Program-made: the position numbers and the translations under genes | Assembly (NCBI GenBank): GCA_949987705.1 | Contig: OX465286.1 | Location: 19,047,676 to 19,111,675 of the forward strand | Source of the DNA: Thereva unica | Lineage: Eukaryota > Arthropoda > Insecta > Diptera > Therevidae | Direction: 5' to 3' | Length of the DNA stretch: 64,000 bases | Notes under the pieces: model-generated | The model's database searches: none | Told to the model about the DNA's origin: nothing | What the model saw: only the letters and a program-made list of their open reading frames with translations | In this document: positions 34,060-46,345 of the stretch, piece by piece | Numbering within the stretch: the first letter of the stretch is position 1 | How the letters are laid out: the number at the start of each line of letters is the position of its first letter

Positions 34060-36240
34060 AGCCATCGGAGAAGAAGTAGCGATAGATTTTTGTCAGGGCT
34101 GCTACGACATCCAACTAACGATGTAAGCGTCCGAGTAGACTGCGATAAATTATATATATTTCAACTAAAATACCTTAAACCCCCCCCCCCCCCAGGCGGA
34201 GAGAGACAGACCAAATCCAAAACCAAAATGTCCTACCCAAGTACAATGAAAAGGCCGTCTCGCGAGTGCACACGGCGAACAACGACAAAAACCGACGAAA
34301 TCCGACAAAAATGCTTACGGAATTCCTTTTATAGAGTCTCAAGATAACTTGAACTCATGAATTCGAGTTCTATAAAAGAAACGGCCAGAGCAATTTTTGG
34401 TTCGCTTAGTGTCCGAGGCGATCGTTTCGTCGAAACGGTCCTCGTTCTATTACTTTTATTGCTCTCGCTCTCTCGTGTTAGCGTCATCCCGTACTCTCGT
34501 CTTATGGCTCTCTTTGGACTCGAGAGAGATATAGAGGGAGGGAAAGAGAGAGAGACGCAGAGAGAGTGGGGAGAAAATGGGAGAGAGAGTGAGAGGAAAT
34601 GGTAGAGAAAGAGGGACAGAGAGAGTGAGAGCTTGGTAGAGAGGCTTATTTTCATGTCACTTGGCATTGGCCTGGATGTCGAATCTCAAAGGTTTGCCTC
34701 GGTTTTGTGACGACAGAATCTACCTTAAGACGAATGCGCTTATAATAATAATAACAGCTTCCGGTAAAGTATCTTTCAGAACCATTTTGTGTTGTTGTTG
34801 TTGTTGAAGGCATGAAGTGTTTATAGTGTGTTTAAGAGAGCAAACATTATCTATTACGCTATTACAATTATCGTTTATCGTCTATTCTCCGTCCCCGCGC
34901 GAAAATAGTAGCAGAATATGCCTTCTAATGCCCCCAGACCTGATATATACATACACATCCGTACATATTGTATTACACCTCATAAAATACCCTCTCAAAA
35001 TGAATATACATATATTTGCCCGCCATTAAGGATATAGCCAAGGCTATTCTTCTCTGGACAAATGGTTTCATGCTTTCAAAGTTTTCATTTATTGTACAGA
35101 GGAGTCACACCACCGCAGTCTCATACCCCTTCCAATCTCCCCCCCCCCGCCCGTCAGCACCTATCCACCATCAGCTGGTGTGCCACTACCATCATCATGA
35201 AAAGTCAATTGTGGGCCATAGTTCTGCTTGAATTTCATATCGTGTATTCTCCACATCCTTTTTCCCACATCTATCTTTCAGGAAAGCAAACGCATACCCA
35301 AAAACCGCTGTTAGATTACCTAAAATAAACCTTGCAACCTCTCCCGACCTGAACCTGGGGGGTTGGTTGTTAGGTTGGTTCTTCGTGGACGGATATACAA
35401 TACACATCCATACATATACTATCCGCTTTTGCATTATATGACCGCATATACATACTTGAGCGGCACATTTATATAAATTATAGCCTTACTAATGGACTCG
35501 ACAAAGTTCCAAATGAAATTTTCGTAAAATGGTATTTGATTTTTCGACGTTCACAACTGACTCTGATTTTATAAACGGATTAACTAAAAATTTCCGGGCA
35601 AATAAAGAATGCCTGGGGGGTGTGTGTGTCTGGCCATCATCAGTTGACTTTTTCATTGAACCCAATTCTAATTAATCACTAAATACGGAATATTAGAATT
35701 GGACACCTATCAGAATAACATGCACCGTCGAATGATTGGGAAAAAGAGTTTTCATAGAATTTTGTTTATTAATTTTATTTGGCTTAATTGATAGCTCGAT
35801 TTGGCATGTAACTTGACTGTTGCTGCTGGAAGTCCAGTGGAATATCGATTTTGGTTTATATAATATCGAATATCGATTACAAATATAACGAGAGATAATG
35901 ACACGTTATCGACCTAATACCAATGGTAAAATAATACCATATACCTCGGAGCGATGGACTGATACGTCGATGACCTCCAAGTATGACGTGACGAGTCCAT
36001 CATGCGGGCTCACTCTGGGCAATGCGTTCTAGAAAGTAGCAGACAGTCGTGCTTCCAACCTTGTTCTCGTCTTGTTAATACCATCCGTGCCGCCTTATCA
36101 CTATCTCCAGTCACATTCCCTTTGATAGCTGCTGCTTTTAAGCTAAGATGTGAAGGCATCGTGCCGAGAGCGGAATAGCCAGCCAGTAGTCGCAAATGGT
36201 ACCCGCGTTGATGCCTGAGCAAGATCCGTGCGTACAAATG
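34060..36240. other. No recognisable gene or element
   Basis: Contains a C run at 34181-34194, a GA-rich stretch at 34520-34640 and GTT repeats near 34790. 34322-34379 holds a short imperfect inverted repeat (CCTTTTATAGA / TCTATAAAAG). Nothing else is recognised on either strand. Confidence 0.45.
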
Positions 36241-36244
36241 CCTT

Positions 36245-36408
36245 ATCCTGTCATGCGGCTAGACCAAGACGGATTGGTCTCTTCGCAATACAAATGAAAG
36301 TTCAAAGGAACGGGAGCGAAATTCCTCCCCCTCCCCCCAGAGAATGAAGTTAATATAAAAAGATTGTAAAATTGCGCCCGGTGCAAATGCACTAAAGCGC
36401 CGCCCATG
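36245..36408 (-). mobile_element. Degraded hAT-like end
   Basis: Read on the minus strand from 36408 it starts CATGGGCGGCGCTTTAG and continues TGCAAATGCACCGGGCGCAA in similar order, matching the 5' ends of the elements at 13218 and 47510. The other end and target duplication were not found. Confidence 0.5.
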
Positions 36409-36689
36409 ATCCCACTACATACAGTGACATCACGCCAATTCGGGAAGGAGTAAAAAGCAGCTACACAAACGGTGCCCAAGGAGGACCCCAATAAGTCAAA
36501 TCCTAAGTGAAAAGGACGTCGTGTCGGTTGTAAAGCGGTTAAAGAAGGCCATGAGTACTCCGGAGGACCGCAAGCACCTTAGGTAGGCAGAAGGGGAGAC
36601 GGTAAATCGCCGGCTTCATATGTGGAAAATTATAAAAATACCCCGCCGTGTCCTGGGCATGGATTTGCCTATATTGCTTATAGCAATAT

Positions 36690-36800
36690 ACCCTGGGGTA
36701 GAAGAGCCGTCGTTCTAGGTGCCAGGGGCAAGGGACGCCAAAATGAATGCGAAAAACAATTTCGACCAAAAAATTAAATTTTAACGGCACATTTTCAGTG
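36690..36800 (+). repeat. Repeat X, copy 2
   Basis: Matches 5393-5500: CTAGGTGCCAGGGGCAAG, then GCCAAAATGAATGCGAAAAA and CAATTTCGA. See 5383-5520. Confidence 0.55.
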
Positions 36801-37149
36801 ACGCGGTGTGAAGGGCAGGCGTCGGAGTACACTTGTTGGGTTTGTAGCCAGCCAAGTATATGTGTGGTCATTAATTTGGCTCGAACACGGCGCTGACTCC
36901 AAAACCGACCGTACATTATTCAGAGCTCCCAAGGTGCCTGTCCATGGAGCAGACTAAATAAGACGGATCTAGAGAGCAGACTCCATAAAACTCGCAATCC
37001 CAAGGTGCTACTGAAGGAGCAAGGGTAGCTCGGATTCGACCGCGCCAACGTGACTGAGAGGTGTGAAGGGCAACCTTGAGCCCTGGTAAGAAGCGAAGCT
37101 CGTTGCTGTAGACGAGGACGATAAGCTGCCGCGCAAAAAAATAGACCAG

Positions 37150-38540
37150 GCGCGCTTTCATAACGGCCTTGGGGACGAGGTATCGCACAAACTAACGACA
37201 AGCGAAATCAACGCGATGGACCTCACACAGAAAATCCAATCTTCGCGGGTGTCGATCGAAATAAAGGACCTGCACGAGATAATCTACTAAGGAGAGGTGT
37301 ACGAGGTATTCGATAGCCATCTGGGCCTGATGCAAATGAAAGAACACAACATGGGGCTAAGGAGAGCACATTGAGGCGACGCCAATGTGCCATAACCATA
37401 AATATGCCAGTAGATCTAAGGATCCGCATGAGATGCATTATTCACCGAATAAGGGAGCGGCCAGCACAAGTGAGATGCTGAGGGCTCGGGCTTATATGTG
37501 GAGAAAAGGAGCATATCGCCAAAGACTGCGTCAGGAGTCCTATAATGCCAGGAAGCACTTTCCAGTTGGGACTCAAAGGAGGAAGAAAATAAGCTTCAAA
37601 TAACTAAACCTGAATCCCTGTCGGGCTGCCCAATATCTGCTCTCGCACAGATTGTGTACGAAAAGTAAATCGACGTTGCAAAACTGCGGCACAAGTATTT
37701 GCACAGCGGAATCTGGCAGGCGAACAAAAGCGAAGAAGCCGCAATATGGGCATGTGTAAATCGTGCCATCGTTTTAATAGCAATCTCCAGATAGAGGATT
37801 TTAAAACATCATGCACTGCAAGACTTTGAAAGCATTTTCCTAAGTGCAGAAAGCGCAGACTGAGACTATGCCGCGCTAGAATATCGTCAAGATCATGTCA
37901 GTTATCACACAGGTAATTGTATCTATTTCACTGAGGTAATAAACAGGTAATAAAAGGGTAATAACAAGGCAATAAAAAGGTAATAAAAGGGAAATAAATG
38001 GGTAATAAATCAAAGCAACGTAAAGGTCCTCCAGACAGGAATATTCAAGAGTTGAGTTTGTGTGTTGTGTTTTTAATATCATGCACTCTACGACTTGGAA
38101 AGCGTTTGTCTAACTTCAGGACACAGACTGAATCGCAAACATATCGCTAGAACCTTTTCAGAATGGTCATCGCGGAGACGATGAGAAGCCCGGAAGATGG
38201 AGCTGAAAGACGGTCTATAGTAGACATCACCTTCATCAGTGGCACGATGGCCTGGCAGACACCTTCAACGGCGAATGAGTGAGGGGTGTACGCACAGCGA
38301 CTACTACGCCATAATCCTCTGCACGGGGATGTATCCTCGAACAAGGGTACAGTAAAACTATGACATTAGAACGACATGGGCTCAAAACAAGATCTCAACG
38401 AAGAACTCTTCAAAAAGATGATATCCTGTAGGAAAACACTGAGCAGACAGCATGTACTATAATGAAAAGGTCGCACTCACGCACAAGTATTTGGTGAGTC
38501 TATTGAAGGCGTACACCAAATGAAAAGTAATATAGAAGCG
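37150..38540 (+). pseudogene. RNase H-type LINE (LINE-C?): ORF1 zinc knuckle and ORF2 endonuclease, decayed
   Basis: Plus strand. 37335-37560 reads an ORF1 tail with RIRERPAQVRC and CGEKEHIAKDC, a CCHC zinc knuckle preceded by a degenerate one. From 37608 an ORF2 start reads LNPCRAAQYLL, the usual opening of I- and R1-type endonucleases, followed by GIWQANKSEEAAIWACV near 37715 and VDITFISGTMA near 38225. 38375-38440 reads LNEELFKKM. Stops and shifts are numerous. A duplicated segment of about 90 bases (37798-37890 and 38070-38160) and a minisatellite lie inside it. That it belongs with the RNase H fragments elsewhere is inference. Confidence 0.6.
37930..38010. repeat. Minisatellite, GGTAATAAA-type unit
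   Basis: About seven imperfect copies of a 9-12 base unit (GGTAATAAAAG and variants) lie between two copies of a 90-base duplicated segment in the LINE remnant. Confidence 0.8.
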
Positions 38541-38559
38541 AATCAAAAGTAAAGTAATC

Positions 38560-40550
38560 ACGTAACTTCGCTAAACATTGACATAGGAACTAAAAGCGCG
38601 AGTCGCCAAAGCTTGTGCTTAGAATGGGCGGCGGAGGGGGAGGGGGAGGGGGTATGTCGAATGTTTTGGTTTTTGCTAATCCTCAAAACTCCTGACACTC
38701 CGCAATTGTTTTGAAAATAAATTGCATCAAGCTTACACTATAAGAAGTTTAGACTGTGACTATTTGCTACTAAACGCTCCTCTCTCTCTATAACATTGAA
38801 CAGTCACACACAAAGCATTATTTTTATATCACAACAAACAGCAAAAATGCATTCTATCAATGCTCTTTCACAGTTTAGCACAATTCACATGAACTCTTCC
38901 ATCAACTATGTTAAAAGGACACTGCGAATCCCATCGACTACCACGGAACTGTTTACCAAACTAAGCTACCATTTCTCAATAATCACAGAACAATTCCGAA
39001 CTGAAATCACACACTCTCAATAACGAAAATAATAATCAAAACGAAGAAAATCCACTTTTAAATGCAGCTTCCTCCGCCAGAGGGTCACAGCAGGGTCGAA
39101 TCCGGCAGGAGAAAAAGTCTTAACCTTAATGCCGCCTCTCGTCGCAACTGGTTTTGTCCAAATATGTATCTATTCCCCTTCGGCCTTCGTCGGTCGTCTC
39201 CTGTCTGACCAGTTGATGACCGGACAATTGGAAACGAAAGCATGGTCAAATGTCCCTTTTATGTCGCACTTTAATATAATGCTCTAAGTACACCATGTAG
39301 ATGTGTGCGGTGTGTGCATGAAGGTCATTGAAAGCAATCCCTAAAATCCGGTTTGCATATTAAGGGTATAAACTTGAGAGGGAGCACGAGAGCTGGACCT
39401 TCAAAAGTTGTTTGCCGTTTACCGTTTTATTGTGTCCATATTCATGTCCATGTCCATATAGCATATATATATGTATGCACGCACATGTGCCGGCCTGCAG
39501 CAACTTGTTACTTGTGCCCCCACTCCTATTTCACTTTAGATGAGGAAAGGAACATTCTATACCAGAAATGATGATGATGATGATGAGGGTAAGGTAAGGT
39601 CGGGTGAAGGTATCAGCATGTATAGGGAAATGGGAAGTCGCATTTTATAGAAGTTAAAGCGCCAAAAATGAGGAGCGAGAGAGTCTCATCCCTTTCTTCC
39701 TTTTATTTATGCATCAGGGTACTCGCTGGGGGGGTATAGGGATAGGTAAGGATATACATATGAAAATATTGTCGAATTTTCCTTATTGTTTTTTATGATG
39801 TCCGAATGTTCAGTCATTTACATCTCGGATAAAAAAGAAGTTCATCGCCTTATCGGAATGGCCTGATTATTTTATTTATTTATTTATTTACTAGCAAAAT
39901 CCCGCGTGCGTCGCAACGCCTTTTAATAAAACAAAATTATGTGTGCATAGTCTGGAATAAGAAAAGGGTATAATGAAACAAAGAACAAATCTGCAAGACA
40001 TGATTTTGGATATACATATAAAAAACTTGAGAGTTGACTATAAAAATATGTTACCTACAACTTTTTTTAAAATTCGAGGTTAATCATCGGAAAACTTTTA
40101 TACTACGTGCACAGTGGCTAGGTATCTGGCCAATTTTATTCAGAATATGTCTTGTGCGCGTAGATTTTGCAGATAATTGGCACCCTGAACTTGCCCCATG
40201 GCGAACATGGCTTGAGACGAAGATTGCCAACATTTTAAGACGATACTGATTTGATCCTAAAAAGGACAGTTGCTGCTTCGTGTTTCGTCGTTTCCGGTCA
40301 TACCGCCCGCACGGCACTGGTTAACAATCCACTGTAACGCTTGTTTATAAACGATGTTAGATGTTTCACTTGTAAGTATTACAATGTTTGTGGCATTACT
40401 GAGTTGAGTCGATTTGGTTGAGTTGATATTTTCGAAATCGTCATAAATGTCGCTCATCAAAATTTCCTTGTCTATTACGAACTTTCAAACAACATCCAGC
40501 AGCTCACTGTCATCATTATCATTAATCTCAGAACATTTTCTATTGTATAT
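38560..40550. other. No gene recognised; repeat end near 39890
   Basis: 39872-39895 is a TTTA microsatellite followed by ACTAGCAAAATCCCGCG and a CGTCGCAACGC palindrome, similar to a short repeat head common in insect genomes (from memory). Otherwise nothing recognised; ATG triplets at 39570-39585. Confidence 0.4.
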
Positions 40551-40552
40551 CC

Positions 40553-42100
40553 TATTTTTTTTTTAAACACCTTTATTGGTATGGTTACTACAATCTTAAT
40601 TAATATTAATTTATTAGTATAGTTAACAATAGTAGGTACTTAAATTAAGCATGTCTTAAAGTAAGCATACACTTGTATGGGTTTTCTGTACCAGTGTCCA
40701 GTTCCCTATGTGTGTAGTATGTAGTATTCATCAATTACGCATCAGTTCGTGAGGTTTTACTCTTTTGAGTCGTCTTATTTCGTTGGTGGTATCCAATAAT
40801 TGTATAGCCTCAACGTTGGTGTGGGCCAGAAGTCTCTTCTCGTGTTTAATGGCATATTCGCGGATGACCTCCTCTATCCATTTTATATCCAAATCATCAT
40901 GTATTTCTTTATTAGTCACATAGCGGTAAGCGTTGGTGATCATTCGAAGAAATTTGTTTTGGCTGCGTTGAATTACGTCTCGATTAGATTTATGAGTACA
41001 ACCCCAGAGCTGCACACCATACATCCATATCGGCTTGAACATAGACTGGTATATTAGTCTTTTGCAGTACAGGTTCATTTTGGAGTGATGTCCAATTAGC
41101 CAGTACATTTGACGCTGTTTTAATCGAATCTGTTCAGTTTTTTGTCTCACGTGATGTTTCCAGTTCAGTCTTGAGTCTAAATGTAGACCAAGATATTTTG
41201 CAGATTCTACCTGGGGTACTTGCACCCCATTGAGGTACGTGTGTAAGCTGTTGTTTTTGCGACGCAGCGTAAATGTCACATGGACTGATTTAACCTCATT
41301 AAGCTTGATTTTCCAAGTTGTCCATTTGCTAACATGATTCAAGGCTCGTTGGAGTTTTTCCACCGCTTTTGGTTGGGATACGTCTGTTGACATAATTACA
41401 GTATCATCAGCGGTTGGAATATCCGCAGTATAAAGCAGGTATAGGAAGGGTCCCAATACGCTTCCCTGCGGAACTCCCGCTAATATCGGAAAAAAGTCAG
41501 AATATGCTTCTTCACGGATGACCCTGAACTTGCGATTAAAGAGGTATGACTCAAGCAGTTGGCAGTAATTTTGTGGTAGGAGTTTGCTCATCTTGTATAT
41601 CAATCCTTCGTGCCAAACCCTGACGAAGGCTTGAGCTACATCCAGAAATACGGCAGGGCAATATTTCTTTTCTTCTGACGCTTGCTCGATGACAGCAGTG
41701 ATTCGATGGATTTGATCTATTGTGGAATGGTTATTCCTGAATCCAAATTGAAAATCAGGAATGTTTACTAACGGTTTCAGACGTTTTAGTAACAATTTTT
41801 CAAACAATTTAGAAATGATGGGAAGCAATGAAATTGGTCTATATGATGTTACTTCTTCAACCAGGTTTGTCTGGTTTCTTCAGCATGATTATTTGGGCCG
41901 TTTTAAAACAGTTGGGCACATATTTCAAGCGTATGCAGGCATTAAATACGTATGTGATCATGATGATTGCTTTTCGTGGAAGTTCCTTGAATAGACCGGG
42001 TGATATTCCATCGATTCCTGCTGCTTTTTTTGGATTAAGATTTCTGTCGATCACTTCGGCAACCTCCATTGGCGTGAACCTTTTAAAAGGTTAGAAAGTA
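40553..42100 (-). pseudogene. Jockey-type LINE ORF2 (reverse transcriptase), 5'-truncated
   Basis: Minus strand. 42075-41857 encodes the RT entry (FTPMEVAEVID, LNPKKAAGIDGI, IIMLKKPDKPG). A one-base shift near 41855 leads into 41828-40731 (365 residues): SYRPISLLPIISKLFEKLL, motif A VFLDVAQAFVRVWH, motif B GVPQGSVLGPFLY and a catalytic block reduced to TADDT. Compared with the usual FADDT block of jockey RTs, a few residues are missing just before ADD, and the AFD of motif A is AFV, so it is catalytically doubtful as well as shifted. The 3' UTR ends with AATAAAG and an A tail (T run at 40553-40563). It stops abruptly at LINE-B near 42100-42170. Confidence 0.8.
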
Positions 42101-42169
42101 TATTCTATGTTGAGGAGAATAGTACTGAATTCTGAGTTTTCCGATTGCGTTCTCATCTTTTGCTTTAAA

Positions 42170-45100
42170 TGACGTTTTCCAATATGTCGGCATCGTAGCC
42201 ACTATCGGTTGCTGATGGAATTCTCCTTGCTTTAGGAGGCATAACACTCCAGCAAGGCGCATTCCGTTTGCCCCGATGACTGCGACGCCGGCTTCGCCGA
42301 TCACAACTGAGGACTGTAACCTTGCGTTTGCGAAGCAGCGATTTTCTATCGCCTTCGCCAACATCCGTGGACTACAATCGAATTTCCACTCTGTGTCGTG
42401 CCATCTATCATCGAATTCACCCCATATCTTCGCGCTAAGTGAGACCCAAATCTTACCTAAAGATGTCTTAGATCATCACCAGGTTTCCGGGTACTCATTA
42501 GTGCATAATCTCTCCCCCCATAGGGGAGTTGCCATATATATTAGGAAAGACGTTGCTTTTCAGAAAGTGTACAACAGTACATCGCCTGACTTTAACCACC
42601 TCGGCCTCAAAATTTTACTTCATAAGCACGTCATTTTCTTCTGTTTTCTATACAGAAGCCCTAATATAAATAATGAAGCCTCTTCCTTAGCATTTGACGC
42701 TATCTCTGAACGTATCTCCGAATTCTTATCGTTATACCCGGAGTGTGAAATCATTGTTGCGGGTGATTTCAACGTTCACAACACAAATTGGCTGAATTAT
42801 TCAAATGGCACCAGTGTTTCTGGCCGGGATGCCGAGCTCTTTCCAGAGACTAATAACCTTCACCAACTGGTTAAGTGCCCTACACGAGCTCCCGACGCTG
42901 TAGATCAAGGGCCCATCTCCTTAATCTTTTTCTTACCTCCCACCCTACACGGTACTCCATCGAAGTACATTCACCTCTAGGCAGCTCAGAGCATTGCCTG
43001 GTCAGCGCAAGCTTCCCATACTAATCATCTGTCTCAACCATACCAGCTCCTAGAAGAACTGTGTGGCACCAATTGGCTGGGGCTTATTCGCTTCTTCCAA
43101 GCTGCTGACTGGGATCTGTGTTTTGAGAATCGCGATGCCAACTTTTCCGCTCTCTGCATCTCAAAAATCATATTGGCAGGAATGCGTTTATTCATTCCCC
43201 ATTCTACCAAATCCATTAAGCCAAGGCCGCATGGATGGTTTAATCAAGAATGTATGAACGCGATTAAAGCCAAAGAAACCGCCTATAGAGAGTTCAGGCA
43301 TTCCCTGAGCGAATCATCCCGACGTGAGTACATCAGGTTGAGAAACGCCTGCAAAACCACCATCAAGCAAACCAAAGCATCCTTCGATGACAGGCTAAGA
43401 AACAAACTCATTAACACCTCTGCTGGCAGTAAAAACTTCTGGTCCTTGGTAACCTCTATCAGGAAAAATTTTAACACATCGTCGTCTCCTCCTTTCATTC
43501 ACGATGGGAAGGTATTAACAGGAAGCAAATCCAAGGCTGACTTACTCGCATCTCTGTTTGCCTCCAATTCTTCCTTGCCTGATACCGCCGTGCAACCCCC
43601 CATTGTAGAGGGTTCTGCTCACTCAATGGGCAGAGTTTTCTTCAGAACTCGTGAAGTGTTCAAGTGTCTCAAGGAGCCCGATCCCAATAAATCCACTGGC
43701 CCTGATAAAATTCCCCCTATGGTTCTTAAAAAATGCGCTTCACCTTTGGCTAAACCTCTGCGCAAACTCTTCGCCCTTTCTTACGTCTCCGGAGTTTTCC
43801 CTGACTCCTGGAAACAGGCTCATGTTCAGCCTACACCGAAAAAAGGTGATTCCAGCGACCCCTCTAACTACCGCCCAATAGCAATCACTTCTATCCTCTC
43901 CAAAATCATGGAGACAATAATAAACAGAAAGCTTATGGAATATCTTGAACGCAACCAAATATTGCATGACAAGCAGTACGGCTTTAGATCGAAAAGATCT
44001 ACTGGCGACCTCCTTGTATGCCTAACTGAGCACCACTACCAAAACATTCATCGCTTTGGTGAATCCGGCCTGGTAGCTCTCGATATCTCCAAGGCCTTTG
44101 ATAGAGTATGGCACCCCGCTCTATTGAGTAAACTCCATTTTATTGGCATCGACTTTCTTCTAAAGAATTGGATTGAGAGTTTCCTTTCCGACCGTTCAAT
44201 CAAGGTAGTATTGGACGGCGTTGAATCTAATCCCCACCCCATCTCTGCAGGCGTTCCCCAGGGCTCTATTCTATCACCAGCTCTCTTCCTAGTTTTTATA
44301 AATGACCTGCTCTCAATCCCATCCAACTCACTTCACAGCTTCGCTGATGACAGTACTTTGCGTTACTCCTATAGCTTTGATAAAGCAAGACAAGCACGGG
44401 CCAGACCTTGTCTGCTTGATCGTAAACTTATGTCCACTTCAATCAACAGGGACATAAGATTGATTCTTGATTGGGGCCTCAAGAATCAAGTTGAATTCAA
44501 CGCACGGAAAACAAAATTCTGTCTCTTCTCTATGAAAACGCGCTCCCCAATTCCTCCCATTAAAGTGGACAGTCTAGAACTGATGGCAGAACCATCCCTC
44601 AATATCCTGGGCATAACTTTAACCGAAGATCTGCGATGGAGTAATCACATATTCCAAATCTCTAAACAAGCATCACAATGCTTAGGATTCCTTAAAAGAT
44701 GCAAATTCCTCCTTCCGCCGTCGGTCAGGGCTATAATATACAAATCCTACATTCGGCCCCGCCTCGAATTCAACTCATATCTCTGGGCAGGGGCACCGAG
44801 CACCATCTTAGCGTGGCTGGACAAGGTGCAGAATCGCGCTCTCCAACTCATTGGCGACGTCGCCATTTGCTCCAAAATTGATTCACTTAGTCACCGCAGT
44901 AATATAGCAGCTCTGGTAAAATTCTACCGCATCTACCATAACGACTGTTCCACCGAAATATATAACCTCCTGCCTTCACGGCGATGTTTTTCCCGCAACA
45001 CAAGACTTGCCCATTCGGCTCATCCTCACTATCTACAGCCCTTATTTTCGCGCACACACCAGTTTAGTAATTCGTTCTTTTCGAGAACAACTCGACTGTG

Positions 45101-45331
45101 GAACAACCTTCCACAGTCAGTTTTCCCAAACTCATACAACACCCAAGAGTTTAAACGCAAGGTTCATCTCCACCTCCTCATGTACCCCCCAGACTCCCTT
45201 TAATCTGTTTTATCCTTTTTCTATCCTTCGAGCTAAGCTTACTACCAGACACCTGACGTTGACGTGTAAGACATGACGGACTGGTAGTACAAAGGGTGAC
45301 ACCTGAGCTTAGACTTTCACATAAAAAAAAA
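42170..45331 (+). mobile_element. LINE-B, long plus-strand copy
   Basis: Non-LTR element with a short 5' region (homologous to 32795-32885 on the minus strand), ORF2 and a 3' UTR ending GGTAGTACAAAGGGTGACACCTGAGCTTAGACTTTCACATAAAAAAAAA, given here only by its parts: GTAGTACAAAGGGTGA at 45280-45300 and TTCACATA plus A run at 45315-45331. It abuts a jockey remnant upstream. 5' border is estimated. Confidence 0.8.
42276..45206 (+). pseudogene. LINE-B ORF2, long open RT part, dead endonuclease
   Basis: Plus strand. 42276-42900 encodes the endonuclease N-terminus (FANIRGLQSNF, LSETQ, VAGDFNVHN). Between about 42905 and 43065 the frame is lost and then regained, and the SDH catalytic block reads SEH (near 42990), so the endonuclease is broken twice. 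From about 43065 the frame stays open for over 700 residues: linker FFRTREVFKCLKE, motif A ALDISKAFDRVWH, motif B GVPQGSILSPALF, catalytic FADDS (near 44341), thumb and C-terminal RNTRLAHSAHPH. An in-frame insertion of about 45 bases follows FADDS at 44384-44428. The RT part is thus one of the best preserved LINE frames here. Confidence 0.85.
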
Positions 45332-45544
45332 TGTCCCTAAATGAGTGATCATCAACATTTTCCCGGAATCTATGGCAATAAAACAGATACTCCCCAAAAC
45401 AATTGGTTTTTACATCTTAAATCTCGCGGTGTTCTGTTAATAGATACTTTATTTGCCATAGTACACTCATCGCATTCCCAGACGGCCATCATGCAGTCTT
45501 GTAAAACTTTAGGTTTTTTCCACGCAGGTTTTTAGATTTGTTCC

Positions 45545-45840
45545 ACTTTATGTTGGCTGCCATTTTGAATTTGGAATTACGCCACCCGGCTAATAGTATT
45601 CTACTTGTCATATCCTTTCATTTGATACCCATACCGATCGTGATGTAAATAAAAAAGTAATCCGCCATCTGTGTTGGCCCCCCTTTTGTTCCGGCCGCCA
45701 TTTTGAATTTGGAATGACACCAAATAGGTAATTATATTATACTTATCATTCGCTTTCATTTGATACCCAAGCCGGCGGTCAGCGAGCACAATTGTGAAAT
45801 TCGGCCGCCATCTTGAAACGACCATCTTGATTTTTTTATA
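45545..45840. repeat. Repeat Q, two tandem units
   Basis: Two units of about 150 bp, each with GCCGCCATTTTGAATTTGGAAT, CTTRTCAT and TTTCATTTGATACCCA in the same order. A diverged relative is at 28920-29100. Non-coding. Confidence 0.65.
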
Positions 45841-45876
45841 AAATGGTCAGATTGCATTGTCACTTGAACTGTACAT

Positions 45877-46240
45877 TTTTTTTTTTTTTTTTTTATGTGA
45901 CAGACTAGAGGCTTAGGGAAAGTCCCTTTGTACTGTCGACAATCTATTTTTCGTATAGACTGAATGTCGAACAGCAGCTCTAGCCGGAAGATAGAGAGAA
46001 GAAGGAAGAAGGAAGTAACTGTCACAACCTAGCCGCGATATTTTATTCCAACTACTCACAACCATTTCGCGACTCTGACATCGGGGCGTCGAGAACAACT
46101 CGCTGGAGTGTTATGCCTCCTGAAACGAGTTGAGTCTCATCAACCAACCGATGGCATGCGCTTGGTGGAGCGGGGAAGGACTAGGGAAGGTTATGACAGG
46201 GGAATCAGGAATGTAAAGAGGGAAGAAGAAAGAAGGAAAG
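45877..46240 (-). mobile_element. SINE-1 copy without tRNA head
   Basis: Minus-strand copy ending CTAGTCTGTCACATAAAAA (T run on plus at 45877-45894). The body matches the copies at 13835 and 21624 through GAAGGAAAGTTA, then stops at 46240 before the tRNA-like head and joins an unrelated sequence. 5'-truncated or broken by a later insertion. Confidence 0.8.
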
Positions 46241-46345
46241 TTAGGTTTTGTTTTAAAATCATGTAAATAACCATATAAAACTAAAAAAACACAATTATTT
46301 TGAAATCACAGACAGACACTCCAATTATATTTATATAGATAATAG
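46241..46345 (+). repeat. Unclassified repeat end (ACAGACAGACACTCC...TATATAGAT)
   Basis: AT-rich stretch ending CACAGACAGACACTCCAATT then ATATTTATATAGATAATAG. From memory such ends pair in insect genomes with heads like the ACTAGCAAAATCCCGCG stretch at 39893. Only inference links the two here. Confidence 0.3.

Noticed and set aside
43173..45203. The 676-residue LINE-B frame as an independent gene starting at 43173
   Set aside because: There is no ATG at 43173 and the frame continues upstream; it is the RT part of ORF2 of a larger element.
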